DNA from: Sialis fuliginosa
Taxonomy: Eukaryota > Arthropoda > Insecta > Megaloptera > Sialidae
Direction: 5' to 3'
Length of the DNA: 64,000 nucleotides
NCBI GenBank assembly: GCA_961205875.1
Contig: OY540815.1
Location: forward strand, 21,885,638-21,949,637
A program made the position numbers and the translations under genes. The notes under the pieces were generated by a model. That model searched no databases, was not told the origin of the DNA, and saw nothing but the letters and a program-made list of their open reading frames with translations. This document shows positions 34,068 through 45,378 of the stretch, one piece after another; position 1 is the stretch's first letter, and every line of letters starts with the position of its first letter.

Positions 34068-36948
34068 ATGCCTATCAAAACTAATGAACATGCATTTCAA
34101 GATATTTTTTTACAAGTAATATATCTAATGTAAATTTATTTTCTTGCATACTGATAGATTATATTTCAGGATGATTTCTCAGTTGATGCCTTCTTGCAAA
34201 CCTACAGTGGCACATACACGTTGGAAGATTTGCGCGATAAATTATGCACACACTTGAAACACATTGAATACAAAATGATAGACATAGTAAATTCTGAGTC
34301 CGAGACCATACTCAGTTTGTCTAGCAGTCTGAACGGATTAGATGAAAAAATTAACTATTTGATTTCTTCATTCGGTCAACTGAAAGAAAAGACTTTGGTA
34401 CTTTATATCATATTTAATAATTAAAATAATTTATTGAATATTTGACTAATAAATTTTTTTAGGACGTACACACAACTATTGTATCATCTATAGAAAATAT
34501 TGAAAAAATCACCGCGACTAAAAAAGAGATAATTAATGAAAAGGAGCGCTACAAGAACGTGTTAAATGCTTTAGAATGTTGTTCTAAAGTGCACAGAATA
34601 CTGAATGAAGATGTTACTAAGCCTGTGTCTAGTCAAGTGTTGCTACGAGCAGTCGACCAGTATATTCTGCAAGAATTATACCTCCAAAGCGTCGGTAGGA
34701 ACATGTTCATGACATCTGAACTGAGGAACCTCAACAGGTCCTCTGAGATCGTCATGAGTCATTTGAAAGAAACATTTATGTGTAGGTACTTGTAAAAAAC
34801 TTAACCACTTTATATTGTTTTATTTGTTTACAATTTTAGCTGCACTAAACACTAACAATATAGAAGAAATTGTTTACTGTTTAAAGATAGGAGAATATTT
34901 AAATGAAGAAAAACTGATTGAATCTTTGGTAGAAAAACAATTAATATCTTCCAAATTAAATCAGATTATGAATGAGAAAATGTTAAAGGATGTAGGGTTA
35001 CATGAAATATACAATAAAGTATTAATTATTATTGAAAAGAACATGGCAGAATTGTTAAAACTAACTGTACCAGGAAACGAGTAAGTTTAAAAAAATTTAT
35101 GATTGAGATTATGACATAATAAATCATTTGATTCTTAGGTATGGAATTACTGGATATAATTTCATTCTCAACAGTATTTGGCCGCAAGTTGATGAAAAGT
35201 TAAAAGTCAATTTGATTTCAATATTTTCCCCAGGAAATCCGGCAGTATTCCAACGAAATTTCATTGAAACAATGAACTTTATAGGGAAAATGCTTACCCA
35301 ATTCAACAAATCAGATACGGAAAATTTGTATGACAATCCTTCACTAAAGAGTCACATGCAGAAATGGAACTTGCCGGTGTACTTTCAAATACGGTTCAAC
35401 GAAATAGCCAGAATATTAGAGAAGACTCTGATAGAAGACTCATGGGAGTTTATCGATGAAAATGATTTTAAACTAAAAGCTTCTAGTACTCTGTGGAACT
35501 GTATTTGCTACACCCTCAGTGAGAATGTTTTTATTGATGTTATCGCTTATAAGTTTTGGGAACTTGTGTTACAACTGATCGCTAGGTATTTATCTTGGGT
35601 AAATACTTCACTAACAGCGACGCAAACTGAAAATGAAACGTATGACTTAAAGGTAAATATAAATACCATACAATTATAACATTGATTTTGACTAATAAAC
35701 ATTAATTTCTCAGGTAAACTTCTTACTATATCTACTTCTTGATGTAAAAAATCTTTCAAATAAATTAACGTCGCTCGATTTAAAAATGTTCCCTGAAAAA
35801 ATACAAGACATAGCTCGGAAGAACGTCACTGATTGCAGTATGAAACTGATAGACAAACTTACATCTATAAAAAACTCTCTTATCGATACAATGAGTAAAA
35901 AAAGTTCAGCCGCTCTTAAACAAATATTACACATTCCCAGACTGTACCGGAAGACCAATAAGAGCGTTCCAACAGAACCCGCAAAGTACGTACTTGCAGT
36001 TCTTGAACCACCGTTAACGTTTTTGCAGATCCAAGGGCCCAGTGTTTTGCCGGATATTTGTGATAAATTAATGGAAGGTGTTTGTAGCAGAATAGCTGAT
36101 GAGTAAGTAATTAACCTTTTCTAATCAAACAAATGTATTATAGTGTTATGTACTGAAATTGGAAACACTGTCTGTCACAACCTTCTAGTTACTGAACCGT
36201 CCGCACTTACGACCAAATTTATTTTCTCCAATTTATTCCTCATTATTTTTATTGTACAACAATTCTCAAACACAAATCACAAAATAAATCAAATTCAACA
36301 ATTGACAAATCATTTTTGATTGTTGTTACAATTTACAACAATCAAAAATTATTTGTCAACAATAGACTTTGAATAAAATTGTTTTTTATTTGTATTTATT
36401 TGCATTTCAGTATTGTATTTACCGCGTTTGAATACAGTTTATATTTCTGATTGTACTTGAGTTGGATTTTGTTATTTTTGAAGTGAATAATTTTGTCCTA
36501 AAAATGTCTGAATAATAAAGTGGGAAAAATAAGTGTTATAAATTTGAATTTTGGATCAATAATGTTATTTTTTTTAATGAAATTCGAATTATATTTAGGA
36601 ACCTATATAATACCAACTTGATAATTTTTTTTCCAGATATTATGATATGGTAAATGAAATTTTAACCCAAGTGCAAAAAACCGAAGACTCACTGAGAAGA
36701 TTAAAAAAATCTCGTTCTTCACAAACGGACCTTGTTTCTGTCGGAGATGACCAGAAAATCAAAATACAGTTAGATTTGGATGTCACTTATTTTTGTAAAG
36801 AGGTAACACGCATTGCTTGTTTTCATTTGTACCTATTTCACATGTTTTATTTATTTTGTACCTATTTCACATGTTTTATTTATTTCAGGTAGTAAAAATC
36901 ACATCTGGTGTGAATCTTTCAAAACTAACTACACTGTTAAAACATTAG
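34068..36948 (+). CDS. COG2: conserved oligomeric Golgi complex subunit 2, 8 coding exons
   Basis: The exons 34068-34115, 34170-34397, 34463-34781, 34840-35080, 35139-35652, 35714-36102, 36637-36802 and 36889-36948 join in phase to 654 aa, against about 738 in human COG2. The N-terminal COG2 domain shows 'DDFSVDAFLQTY' (human DFDVDHFVSDC), the heptad-rich coiled coil, then 'NFILNSIWP', 'GNPAVFQRNF', 'KWNLPVYFQIRFNEIA', 'ARYLSWVN', 'IPRLYRKTNKSVPT' and 'TEDSLRRLKKSR'. COG2 is a lobe-A subunit of the tether for retrograde vesicles at the Golgi. Intron 6 (36103-36636) contains a dispersed repeat, and intron 7 a tandem duplication just before its acceptor. An AATAAA lies 23 bp past the stop (36971-36976). 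Confidence 0.96.
36195..36440. repeat. dispersed repeat in COG2 intron 6, shared with NME5 intron
   Basis: The interval contains 'cttacgaccaaatttatttt', 'attcaacaattgacaaatc' and a hairpin at about 36297-36365 (caatcaaaaa class arms). A related unit sits at about 46380-46515 ('cttacgatcacatttatttt', 'aaattcaacaattgaatc', 'tatttgtcaacaatagaat'). It is a short non-coding element of unknown class. Confidence 0.6.
36806..36888 (+). repeat. short tandem duplication at the 3' end of COG2 intron 7
   Basis: Two adjacent copies of a unit of about 28 bp, 'gtacctatttcacatgtttt' plus atttatt, end immediately at the tttcag acceptor of the last exon. It could slightly alter branch-point choice, but the reading frame is unaffected. 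Confidence 0.75.
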
Positions 36949-37648
36949 TCGAATATTTTATATTAATTAAAATAAAAGTTATACAAAAACAATCTTGTCT
37001 TTTATTCTTCTATATCATATTCTTATTAATCTATCTGCAGAGAGACTTGTCAAATATCTCATCAGTGAAAATAGGATTGTTTATTTTACTTTTATGTAAC
37101 TATCACTCAATAAAGGCAAATATAATAATAACACATTGTATTAAAAAAATATTTTATACACTAAATATTCGCACAATCTATTACAAGCTATAAAATAATA
37201 TACAATATTTGATTTTTCAGTAAATATAATTACATCAAATTTTATTTTAGATCTTATTGTCCACCTAACTTTAATATTTGTTGGTTGGCGGCATATATAT
37301 CAAGAAAAGAATTGCCTGATGTCTTGATTTGGCAGAACTGTCTTAGTTTTAGGAGGTTACCCTTATTTATTAATATTTAAAATTCAAGGCAAATTAAATA
37401 AAAATTATAAATTAGATGCATATAAAAAAATACTGAAATACATGCTTAATTATTTGTTCATGCTAAGCTTCAAGTAAATCTGATCAAAAAATATTTATAT
37501 TATATTTTTCTGAAAATAGTGTAAATATACTATAATGACCTTGAAACGTAAAAATACGTTGAAATTTTTGATTTTCAGACCAATTATACGGGAAGTTAAT
37601 AAATTATCTTTCGCATATCATTGTGTAACCTCCTCAAGTCCCGATAAC
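36949..37648. other. convergent 3' regions of COG2 and the zinc-finger gene
   Basis: AT-rich, with no coding region or clear repeat seen. It presumably holds both 3' untranslated regions. The 126-aa plus-strand frame at 36813-37193 overlaps COG2 exon 8 in another frame and is rejected. Confidence 0.5.
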
Positions 37649-40600
37649 TCAGTACACTGCTTGGTGTGCACTGCGCGAGTGCGCGTTGAGCATGGCGAGG
37701 CTCGGGTACCTCTTGCCGCACGCAAGGCACTCGTGCGGCCGGTCGACGTCGCCTCCATGCTGCCGCATGTGCTGCGTCAGGCTGTACGACTGGCGGCACG
37801 CGTACGGGCACTGCGTACACATGTACGGCTTCTCGCCGGTGTGTATCTGGACGTGCGAGCGCAACGACGAGTTCTGCTTGAACGCGCGGTCGCAGTGCGG
37901 GCACTTGTACGGTCTTTCGTCACTGTGCGTCTTCAGGTGCTCTGTCAGGTGGCTCGACTGGATGAACGCCTGGCCACACAGCGTGCACAGGTAGGGTTTC
38001 TCACCTGGAATACAGTAAATATATATCTACACTATAATATAAACGTGTAGTATATACGTCCGCATGTACATTTTATTTTTATAGACTCGACTCTTGCTTC
38101 ATCCTTCTTCCAGTTAACTGTGTAGGTTTCATTTCTTAGCTATGAAAGTTTTCTTATTTTCGAAAAAAAACTGAATTTTGTCGTAAAAACATGACCCACC
38201 TCACACCAGCGCTAGACAGAGACAGTCGCCACGCACCGGATAGAAATACACTATATTGTAAATTTTATTACCAAGAATTATCGGGGTTGGGGTGCGAAGC
38301 ACCCAGAGAAAGATATATATATAAAATATATATACTCAAATATATCTATAATCAAATAATTTAAAGTAATATTTGATTATCACCATTACCTTCTTTTCCC
38401 ACACTTGTGCAGAATATAAAAATGTCAACAGAACTATCACTTTACACGATTATTTACTAAATAGAATTAAAACCGCAGGATTGAACAGTATAATAAAAAT
38501 TACCTGTGTGCTTTCGCATGTGCAGTCGTAGCTCAGCAGGCCTGCAGAACCTCTGGAAACAAACAGAACACTGCTCTGGGCGACCGGTGTGTAGCTTCAT
38601 GTGCGTGTTGAGGACACTAGTCTGGGCAAACCCCTAAAAATAAATCTGTCAAATTACGCACAAATTTTTTTTTTTGGTAATTAATATTTGAAGGATTGTA
38701 ATTAGTTTCATTCGATCCGGCAGGATAATCTAAGTGACGTACCCTTCCGCAAACGTGACACACGTGGGGCTTCTCTCCCGTGTGGACGCGAACATGCACA
38801 ACCTGCTGGCCTCGCGTGCTGAATCTCTTGTCACAGTACTCGCAACGATACGGAGTCTCTCCCGTGTGCACGCGCATGTGCAACCGCAGCTTGTTGGCAG
38901 TGCTGTAAATGTTTCAAGTATTCAACTAAACACATTAAAAGAATTAAAAGAAAATTTGTTCAATATTAATTAACTTTTTTAAGAGTGGTACTTTTGTCAA
39001 ATTATCAACAGTAAATTTTTTGTTGTATTATCGTATTATGTAATCAACTTAAAATTATTTTTTTTAAATTAATAGTTTAAAAATTAAAATATAATTTTTG
39101 ATCAAACCTTATAATAATAAATTTACCTGAATGTTTTCCCACATACTATACATAACGTTTTATCAACAGGATCTTTAACAACTGTCGCAATATATTTAGC
39201 TTCTATCGGATATTCTGACTTCACTCTAAAATATTTACATTGTTGTAAATTATATTTGTGTTTCAGTATTTGACTACTCACTCTTCACTATTTTCTTCAG
39301 CTTTGACTTCAGTAAGAAGCGGTTTGTTTTTCTGCTGTTGTTTAAGAACAGCAGACTCTGCTGTCTTAAGAAAATCTGGGTCTATTTCACTTGCGTGTCC
39401 AGATTCGACAAGATGTTTTGCTAATAAAGAGAATTTTGGCCACCTTTCATCACATACCTACAAACAATTTTGTTAATGACGCAAAATTAGAAATTAATTT
39501 TAAAGTCTACCTGGCATTTGTAGGGTTTCTCCCCCGTATGGCTAGCACGATGACCCTGCAGGGCATTCTTCTGTGTGAATCTCCTTGAACATATTTCACA
39601 CTGGTAGGGCTTCTCCCCTGTATGTATGCGAGTGTGGACGCGCAGATGTCTCGCAGATAGAAACCTTTTCTCACAAACGTCACACTTGTGCGGTCTGTCG
39701 CCTGTACAATAAATACATATTCATTAAATGTTAAAACTACGGTCTTTTAGTTGGCCGATAGTTAATCTATATTATAAGATTTAACTAACCCATGTGACTG
39801 CGTAGATGCTCCGTAAGGTGTCCCTGTGCTCTAAATGTTTTATCGCAAAATGTGCATTTATGTAATCGTTCACTGCTGTGCGTTTTCTTGTGTAGGTTTA
39901 AATCATCCACTTCTATGTAACATAGCGGACACCAGCGATTTTTCATTTCCCTTAAAACAGACAAAAATAAAAATATAGAAGGAAAAACGTTTAAAAAAAT
40001 TAATATGCATATAATTAGGTTATATTGGAACACACGATTCAGTAAAAAATTGAAAAATACAAAACAATCACTTACTTATGTATATGTGATATGTGAAGAC
40101 TGAGACCCCTTGCATTTGACGAGATGAACCCGCACAGTCTGCATTCTCGTTTCTCTTGCTGTTTCTTCTTGCTCTCGATCATTGCTTGTTTGACAATCTC
40201 TGGATCGATCTTTGTCGCTCGTGTTTTGACTGGTTCCCTTTTTATGTATTTCTGTTTGCACTCATCTGGTTCTATATAGTTTTTTCTCAACGTCTTTGGT
40301 CTCCCTCTTTTTTTCTTCTTGACAGTTTTTCTTTACAAAAATTAAAATGATAATAGTACACTTTTAAAGTCAAGATATCAAAAACACTTACTTTTTATTA
40401 ACTTCAAAATCGGGATCGCTTTCTGAATGGCTGTTGGAATTATCGTCATATTTAATTTTTGAATTGTCAGAAACGTACACTTCATTACAGTCTTCGGTTT
40501 CAGACTGTTCGATAGCTTCAAGGACTTCTGGTTTAAGTGAAAACAATTCTTCAGATATTTCTTCTTTGATTCCTTCTATATTCTGCAGACTTTGTTGTAA

Positions 40601-41350
40601 ATTCTACAAATGTATAGGAGTCATTTCCATTTCTAATCCAAGAACAAAATAATACTTACTAAATAATTTCTTAAAGTGTCATCTGATTTAATGGCCTGCT
40701 GTCGAAAATTAAATGCATTACATAATCTCTCTTCACACACTGAACATATTAACTTCGGTAAATTGTCTTCTATTAAAACCTGTAGATGAAACAATATAAA
40801 TTATTATATTTAACCCTCTAGTCATACAAAAAATGCTTTTCTTGAAGAGAATTATTTTGGCTACACGAGATGCAAGTTTCATTACTGTAGCTTCAATAGT
40901 TTGGTCACAAAGTTGAGTGCAAAGAGAATTTTGTTAAAAATAGTGAAATTAATATACACAGAAACTATTGGGTCTCAAAAAAATAATGTATTAGACTATT
41001 AAGAGGGTTAATATTTATATATTCACTGTTATTACTGTCATAAATACATATAAAAAATTATTAAGTTAAGATTACTTTTTTGTCCACTATTTAAATGAAA
41101 ATCCGAAAATAAAGAGCTTTTATTTTTAGTAGGTAGGTAATTTAAATTTCACAGGTAGTTAAAAACCATTTGTAAACGGAATAAATACCTGAAGAGACGT
41201 GCAGATTTCCAGCATATTTGTCAACGCATCGACGTCATTTTCAAAGTAAAAAGCAGGTTTTTCTGTGACAGATTTAAGATTATCAGTTTCTGCTAAACAT
41301 GTTCTACATACTTTATCAAGAGCCATCGTTATTTGTGTATTTTCAGTCAT
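37649..41350 (-). CDS. ZAD + 14 C2H2 zinc-finger protein, 11 coding exons
   Basis: The exons 41350-41189, 40779-40660, 40603-40392, 40330-40076, 39950-39790, 39701-39511, 39457-39282, 39225-39127, 38902-38743, 38633-38504 and 38004-37649 join in phase to 673 aa. Residues about 10-85 form a zinc-finger-associated domain (CRTCLAE ... '[19 protein letters not shown]'), the dimerisation module of insect transcription factors. An acidic linker follows, then a basic AT-hook-like '[10 protein letters not shown]' (exon 4). Fourteen C2H2 fingers then run from 'CRLCGFIS' to '[19 protein letters not shown]', several joined by HTGEKPY linkers. Fingers 6 and 7 are separated by a spacer of about 60 residues. 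The last exon is strikingly GC-rich relative to the rest of the locus. The start was taken at MTENTQ; MALDK (41326) is an alternative, and a further 5' exon cannot be excluded. Likely a nuclear DNA-binding regulator; target unknown. Confidence 0.93.
38685..38738 (-). repeat. fragment of the repeat amplified in the NME5 intron
   Basis: In the zinc-finger intron, 'gtaattagtttcattcgatc' plus cggcaggataat is the inverse of the 'ccggatcgaatgaaactaat' phrase found at about 47199 and 47503. It is a short non-coding fragment. Confidence 0.6.
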
Positions 41351-42805
41351 TTTATTCAAAAGATTTGTTAACTTTGGTCGTCCATATTTCTTTGAATGTA
41401 AACCAGACAAAGCTCTATTATGAAATTAGCCACATTTTTTTACATTGTAAATAATTCTTTTCATCAAATCCTACAATATACATAAGAATAATAAACAAAT
41501 AGTTATAATTAATTAAATAACATATATTAATGATAATTCTACCTAATATATATAAAATTATGTATGTTTATAATAATGACAGATGGAATTTTTTATAAGG
41601 GTTATTGAACCTGATTGCTGATTTCATGTTGTTTACAATTATGATCAGAATATACAACTGTGAAAATGAAAAAGCACCAGCCAAATGGCGGGATATTAAA
41701 TAATTTGTGGGTGAAATAAAAAACCGATTTTAACATTGCATTCATAATTTTATTAATATATTTGAATAGATTTTTAATATTACAATTTACATACATAACG
41801 ACAAAATTCTTTAATACATTTACAACTTAAAAAGTAGACACATATTGTATTTTCATTTATTTAATTCAATAGATAAATGAAAATAATAAAACTTATTTGG
41901 CAAATATATAATCAAATTAAATCAATATATACATTCACTGGTTACTGATATTACTTAAAAATAAAATAAACTGAATAATAATCAAGGAACATTATATATA
42001 TACATAAAAGAAAATAATAATATAGTAGTGCTCTAAATTGATTTCTAAAATTAATTTTGTGCGAAATGATTTATATTAATATATTTACATTTTCGCTAAG
42101 TTAAATATAATTTATTGCTAAATGCTGCATTCAAAATAAAAATCCAATATCGTTATTTTTATTTAATTATTTGACCCAATGGTTTTTTAATCTGTTTCGC
42201 AACCCTTTTCCAAATGAATTACTGACATAACCAACAATTAAGAAATAACTAGTGAAATGTAATTAACTTACGTTTCGCCAGAAGTTCCACACTTTGAATA
42301 AAAAGGGTTCAAGTATAACTGGACATGGATTGTAATCGTAACTAACTTTATTTATTTAAGTGCACATTAATGACATTTGGACATAAAAAACCAAAGCGCC
42401 AAATATAATAACACATTGGTAGTTGTCATACTTGCTACCTTAAAATTGTATTCTTTAAAACTATGTATTGTCTTTAACTGCCAGATATATTTTATCATTT
42501 TACATGTGATTTATATAAAATTTATTACAGTGATAATTAACTTCGGCACATGATAAATAATAATAAAATAAATACATAAATTCAATTTTGATATTTTGTA
42601 AAACGTTAGTACCGAAATTTTTTACCACATAACAATAAAATATTTCTTTGAACGTTTTAAATTTCAACAAATCACAATGCACGAGTGCATCTGGCCAATA
42701 ATAGTCCAATCACATATATATAATATATTATAATAAGTAGTAGTAACAGACATTTACAATGAGAGAACAAGATATATTTAAAAATAGAATTTCAAATTAG
42801 AATAA

Positions 42806-43294
42806 TAATCGTTAGAACTTCATATAGCATCAATGAGCGTAAAGTATATCTATGAGTTAGTGATTTCTGTTACATATTCTCAAGAAACTCTTACCGTAAG
42901 CATTACACCGGCCGACAGCCATTTTGCTGCAAGGTAGACAGCAAATTTTCTATGATCAGCTCTTCATTCAAATTCGTATATATTTTTTTTAAATCAAATA
43001 CTTACACTAAAGATCATTCAGAATGTAACTATGGGTCCTAATTGAACTAAAAAACCTTGAATTATACACATTCATGAAGTTATATCTTTTGAAAATCATG
43101 TCCAAAATTTGGCAAATTTCAAAATTCAAATTGCTGTTACACAAACCTAGAAAAGTTGTTATCTCCCCTGCAGAAAAATGACTGTTGGCCAGTATAATCG
43201 TTAGAACTTCATATAGTATCAATGAGCATAAAGTATATCTATGAGTTAGTGATTTCTGTTATATATTCTCAAGAAACTCTCACCATAAGCATTA
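42806..43294 (+). repeat. pair of about 100-bp direct repeats, 389 bp apart
   Basis: 42806-42905 and 43195-43294 share 'taatcgttagaacttcatat', 'gagttagtgatttctgtta' and 'attctcaagaaactct', with only a handful of differences. The sequence between them is unique. They may be a segmental duplication or remnants of one element. Confidence 0.8.
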
Positions 43295-43905
43295 TTGACA
43301 TTTTAAGTCGGTTAGTTTAATTACAACCAACAAATAAAACAATGATTTGATTTTTAATCAGAAATCACTAATTCTTTGCATATATATTTATTTATTTATT
43401 AATAATTTCAACTGCCAATAATATTAATAGTAAGATTTCTTTTTATACAATCTAAATGCCTAAAATATTTAATTTGATATCTTTATTATGAAAAATAAAT
43501 TCATATATCTATGTATCAATATAGAATCAGAAACATTTTCTTTTAAAAATTAATTAAAATATATAAATTTATTTTAATACATATATGTACAAAAATTAAC
43601 TAAAACGAAAACCACAGGACATTTGTTCAAGAAGGAACGATTCATAAAATAAATTAATAAAAACGCCATCAATTAAAAATTTGGTTTTAAAAACGTTAAT
43701 TGACTTCATCAAATTAAATATATTTTTTGTAAAGAACTTAAAACAAATAATCAACATTACGAATGTATACAGTTTCATTTAAAAAAATATACTTATAAAA
43801 ATAAAATTTAAATATAGGCACTAAAATGACTAATAATGACTATAGTTTTATACCCAAATTTTAATATGTATAAAAAATAAACACATGGGTAGATTATTTT
43901 GACAA

Positions 43906-44197
43906 AAATTTAGTGTATCACGTACACACAGATTTCATGTTTTTGTATGTTGGTAATAATAATAAATACATAGACTTTATTTCTAAATAATTACCGTTTG
44001 TTCAAACATTTATGTATCCATAGGTCGCTGGTTCATATCCGGCTCGAAGGACCATAAACGTTATATTAATGCATATATTCCACCGTTTGAGTACTGTTCA
44101 ATCACTGACATAAATCATTTGTGCGCACAACACCCAAATAATGTATAACCAACATACAAAAACATTAAATCTGTGTGCACGCGTTACACTAAAGTTT
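43906..44197. mobile_element. TIR element with an internal tRNA-like box B
   Basis: The ends are about 50-bp imperfect inverted repeats: left 'tagtgtatcacgtacacaca' then gatttcatg, right inverted with 'ctgtgtgcacgcgttacact'. Inside, 44022-44060 reads 'aggtcgctggttcatatccg' then gctcgaaggacca, which resembles the T-arm/box B of a tRNA. No complete cloverleaf or box A was found, so it is not called a tRNA gene. Confidence 0.55.
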
Positions 44198-44767
44198 CGC
44201 CGTTATTTTAAAATAAATTCATATTATATACAAATTAATCTAAAATATAACATTACTATTGAGTATATATGAAAAATGGCAACGCATTTGGAATTGTTTC
44301 ATGTACTTATTTTAATTAACGAAACAAACAATGTACATATATAGTATTTGTATAGTTGGTAGTCGTGAAATATAATATCAGATAATATGGAGGCAGGGAT
44401 AATGAGCGTAACTTATTTAAATAATAATATTTAATTATATTCGTTACTTGATTTAGCTAGTTTTAATTTGTTGTATGCTCTTTAACATTAGTATTAATTT
44501 TAAAATACATTCTATTTAACTGTTTATGATGATAAACACACAAAATTAGAACCATGACGTTAATGTACAAGTATTCAGAGATAATGTCATTAACTTGGAA
44601 TTAATTAAATCTTAGACAAGAAAGATATAGGACTAATAACATATTACCTAACAAATAAATATAAATTGTTTTAAATTATGCAACTAATTTATGTTTTATA
44701 TTGTCTTTTTTACAATTGACACCTCTGGGATATATTCATATGACATTTAAAAAAAGATGGCTGCCAT

Positions 44768-44882
44768 CAAGGTTAGTAAATGCACAGGTTGCCTCAGTTG
44801 TTTTTGACCAATCAGCTTAGGCACCCCAGATGACGTGTTTTCCCCTTCTCGCGCCGAGCTACTGAGGCTACCTTGTACTTTA
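44768..44882. repeat. dispersed repeat (shared with 54301-54500)
   Basis: It contains 'aaggttagtaaatgcacagg', 'gacgtgttttccccttctcg' and 'tactgaggctaccttgtact'. All recur inverted at 54301-54500, where the middle part is duplicated. The terminal 'caaggt...accttg' arrangement suggests short inverted ends. Confidence 0.6.
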
Positions 44883-45378
44883 CATACCTTGGGTAACAGT
44901 TTCATTATCCATAATCTTTCCTAACCTAAGAATTAAATGCTTCAGTTTCAATTTGAACTTTGGTGTTGTCTATGTGCCAAACTAATCAGCTGTTAGCTAA
45001 TATAAATAGAACTGATAGTTTTAATGTGTTAATAATTACTTTACTCTGTCTACTTCACACTAACTACGGCAATGTACATTAAACATAATATTATATATTA
45101 TTTACATAACATTATATAAATATAACATTTAACAAATTTCAAAATCAATCATAGATATGATTAAAGTGTACAGTATCCTGTTTTATATAATAAAACATAT
45201 ACAGTAAAAACAATGTGTAACAATCAATACAATATGTAAAGACAAGCATTTCAAAATGGCTCCTTTTCATAAAATAATCATTTATAATATTTATATATAT
45301 TTAAAACATATATGAGATAATATATTATCATCAGAAGAAGAGAGTAAACAGTAGAAAGACTGCTGAATGTTTGAATAC

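Larger units (their letters stand above)
41351..45378. other. 4-kb gene-free interval, possible long 3' UTR of endophilin A
   Basis: No conserved frame is found on either strand, and the sequence is very AT-rich. It lies downstream of the minus-strand endophilin A stop, so it may include a long 3' untranslated region, and upstream of the zinc-finger gene, so it must contain that promoter. It holds a 100-bp direct repeat, one TIR element and a small repeat listed separately. Confidence 0.5.

Noticed and set aside
36813-37193. 126-aa frame at the 3' end of COG2
   Set aside because: Crosses the COG2 intron/last exon in a different frame and includes the tandem duplication.
37535-38050. 171-aa and 102-aa plus-strand frames over the GC-rich exon
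   Set aside because: They are antisense shadows of the zinc-finger exon on the minus strand, whose fingers are unambiguous.
44022-44060. Possible tRNA gene
   Set aside because: Only a box B-like T-arm is visible. No acceptor stem, anticodon arm or box A could be found.
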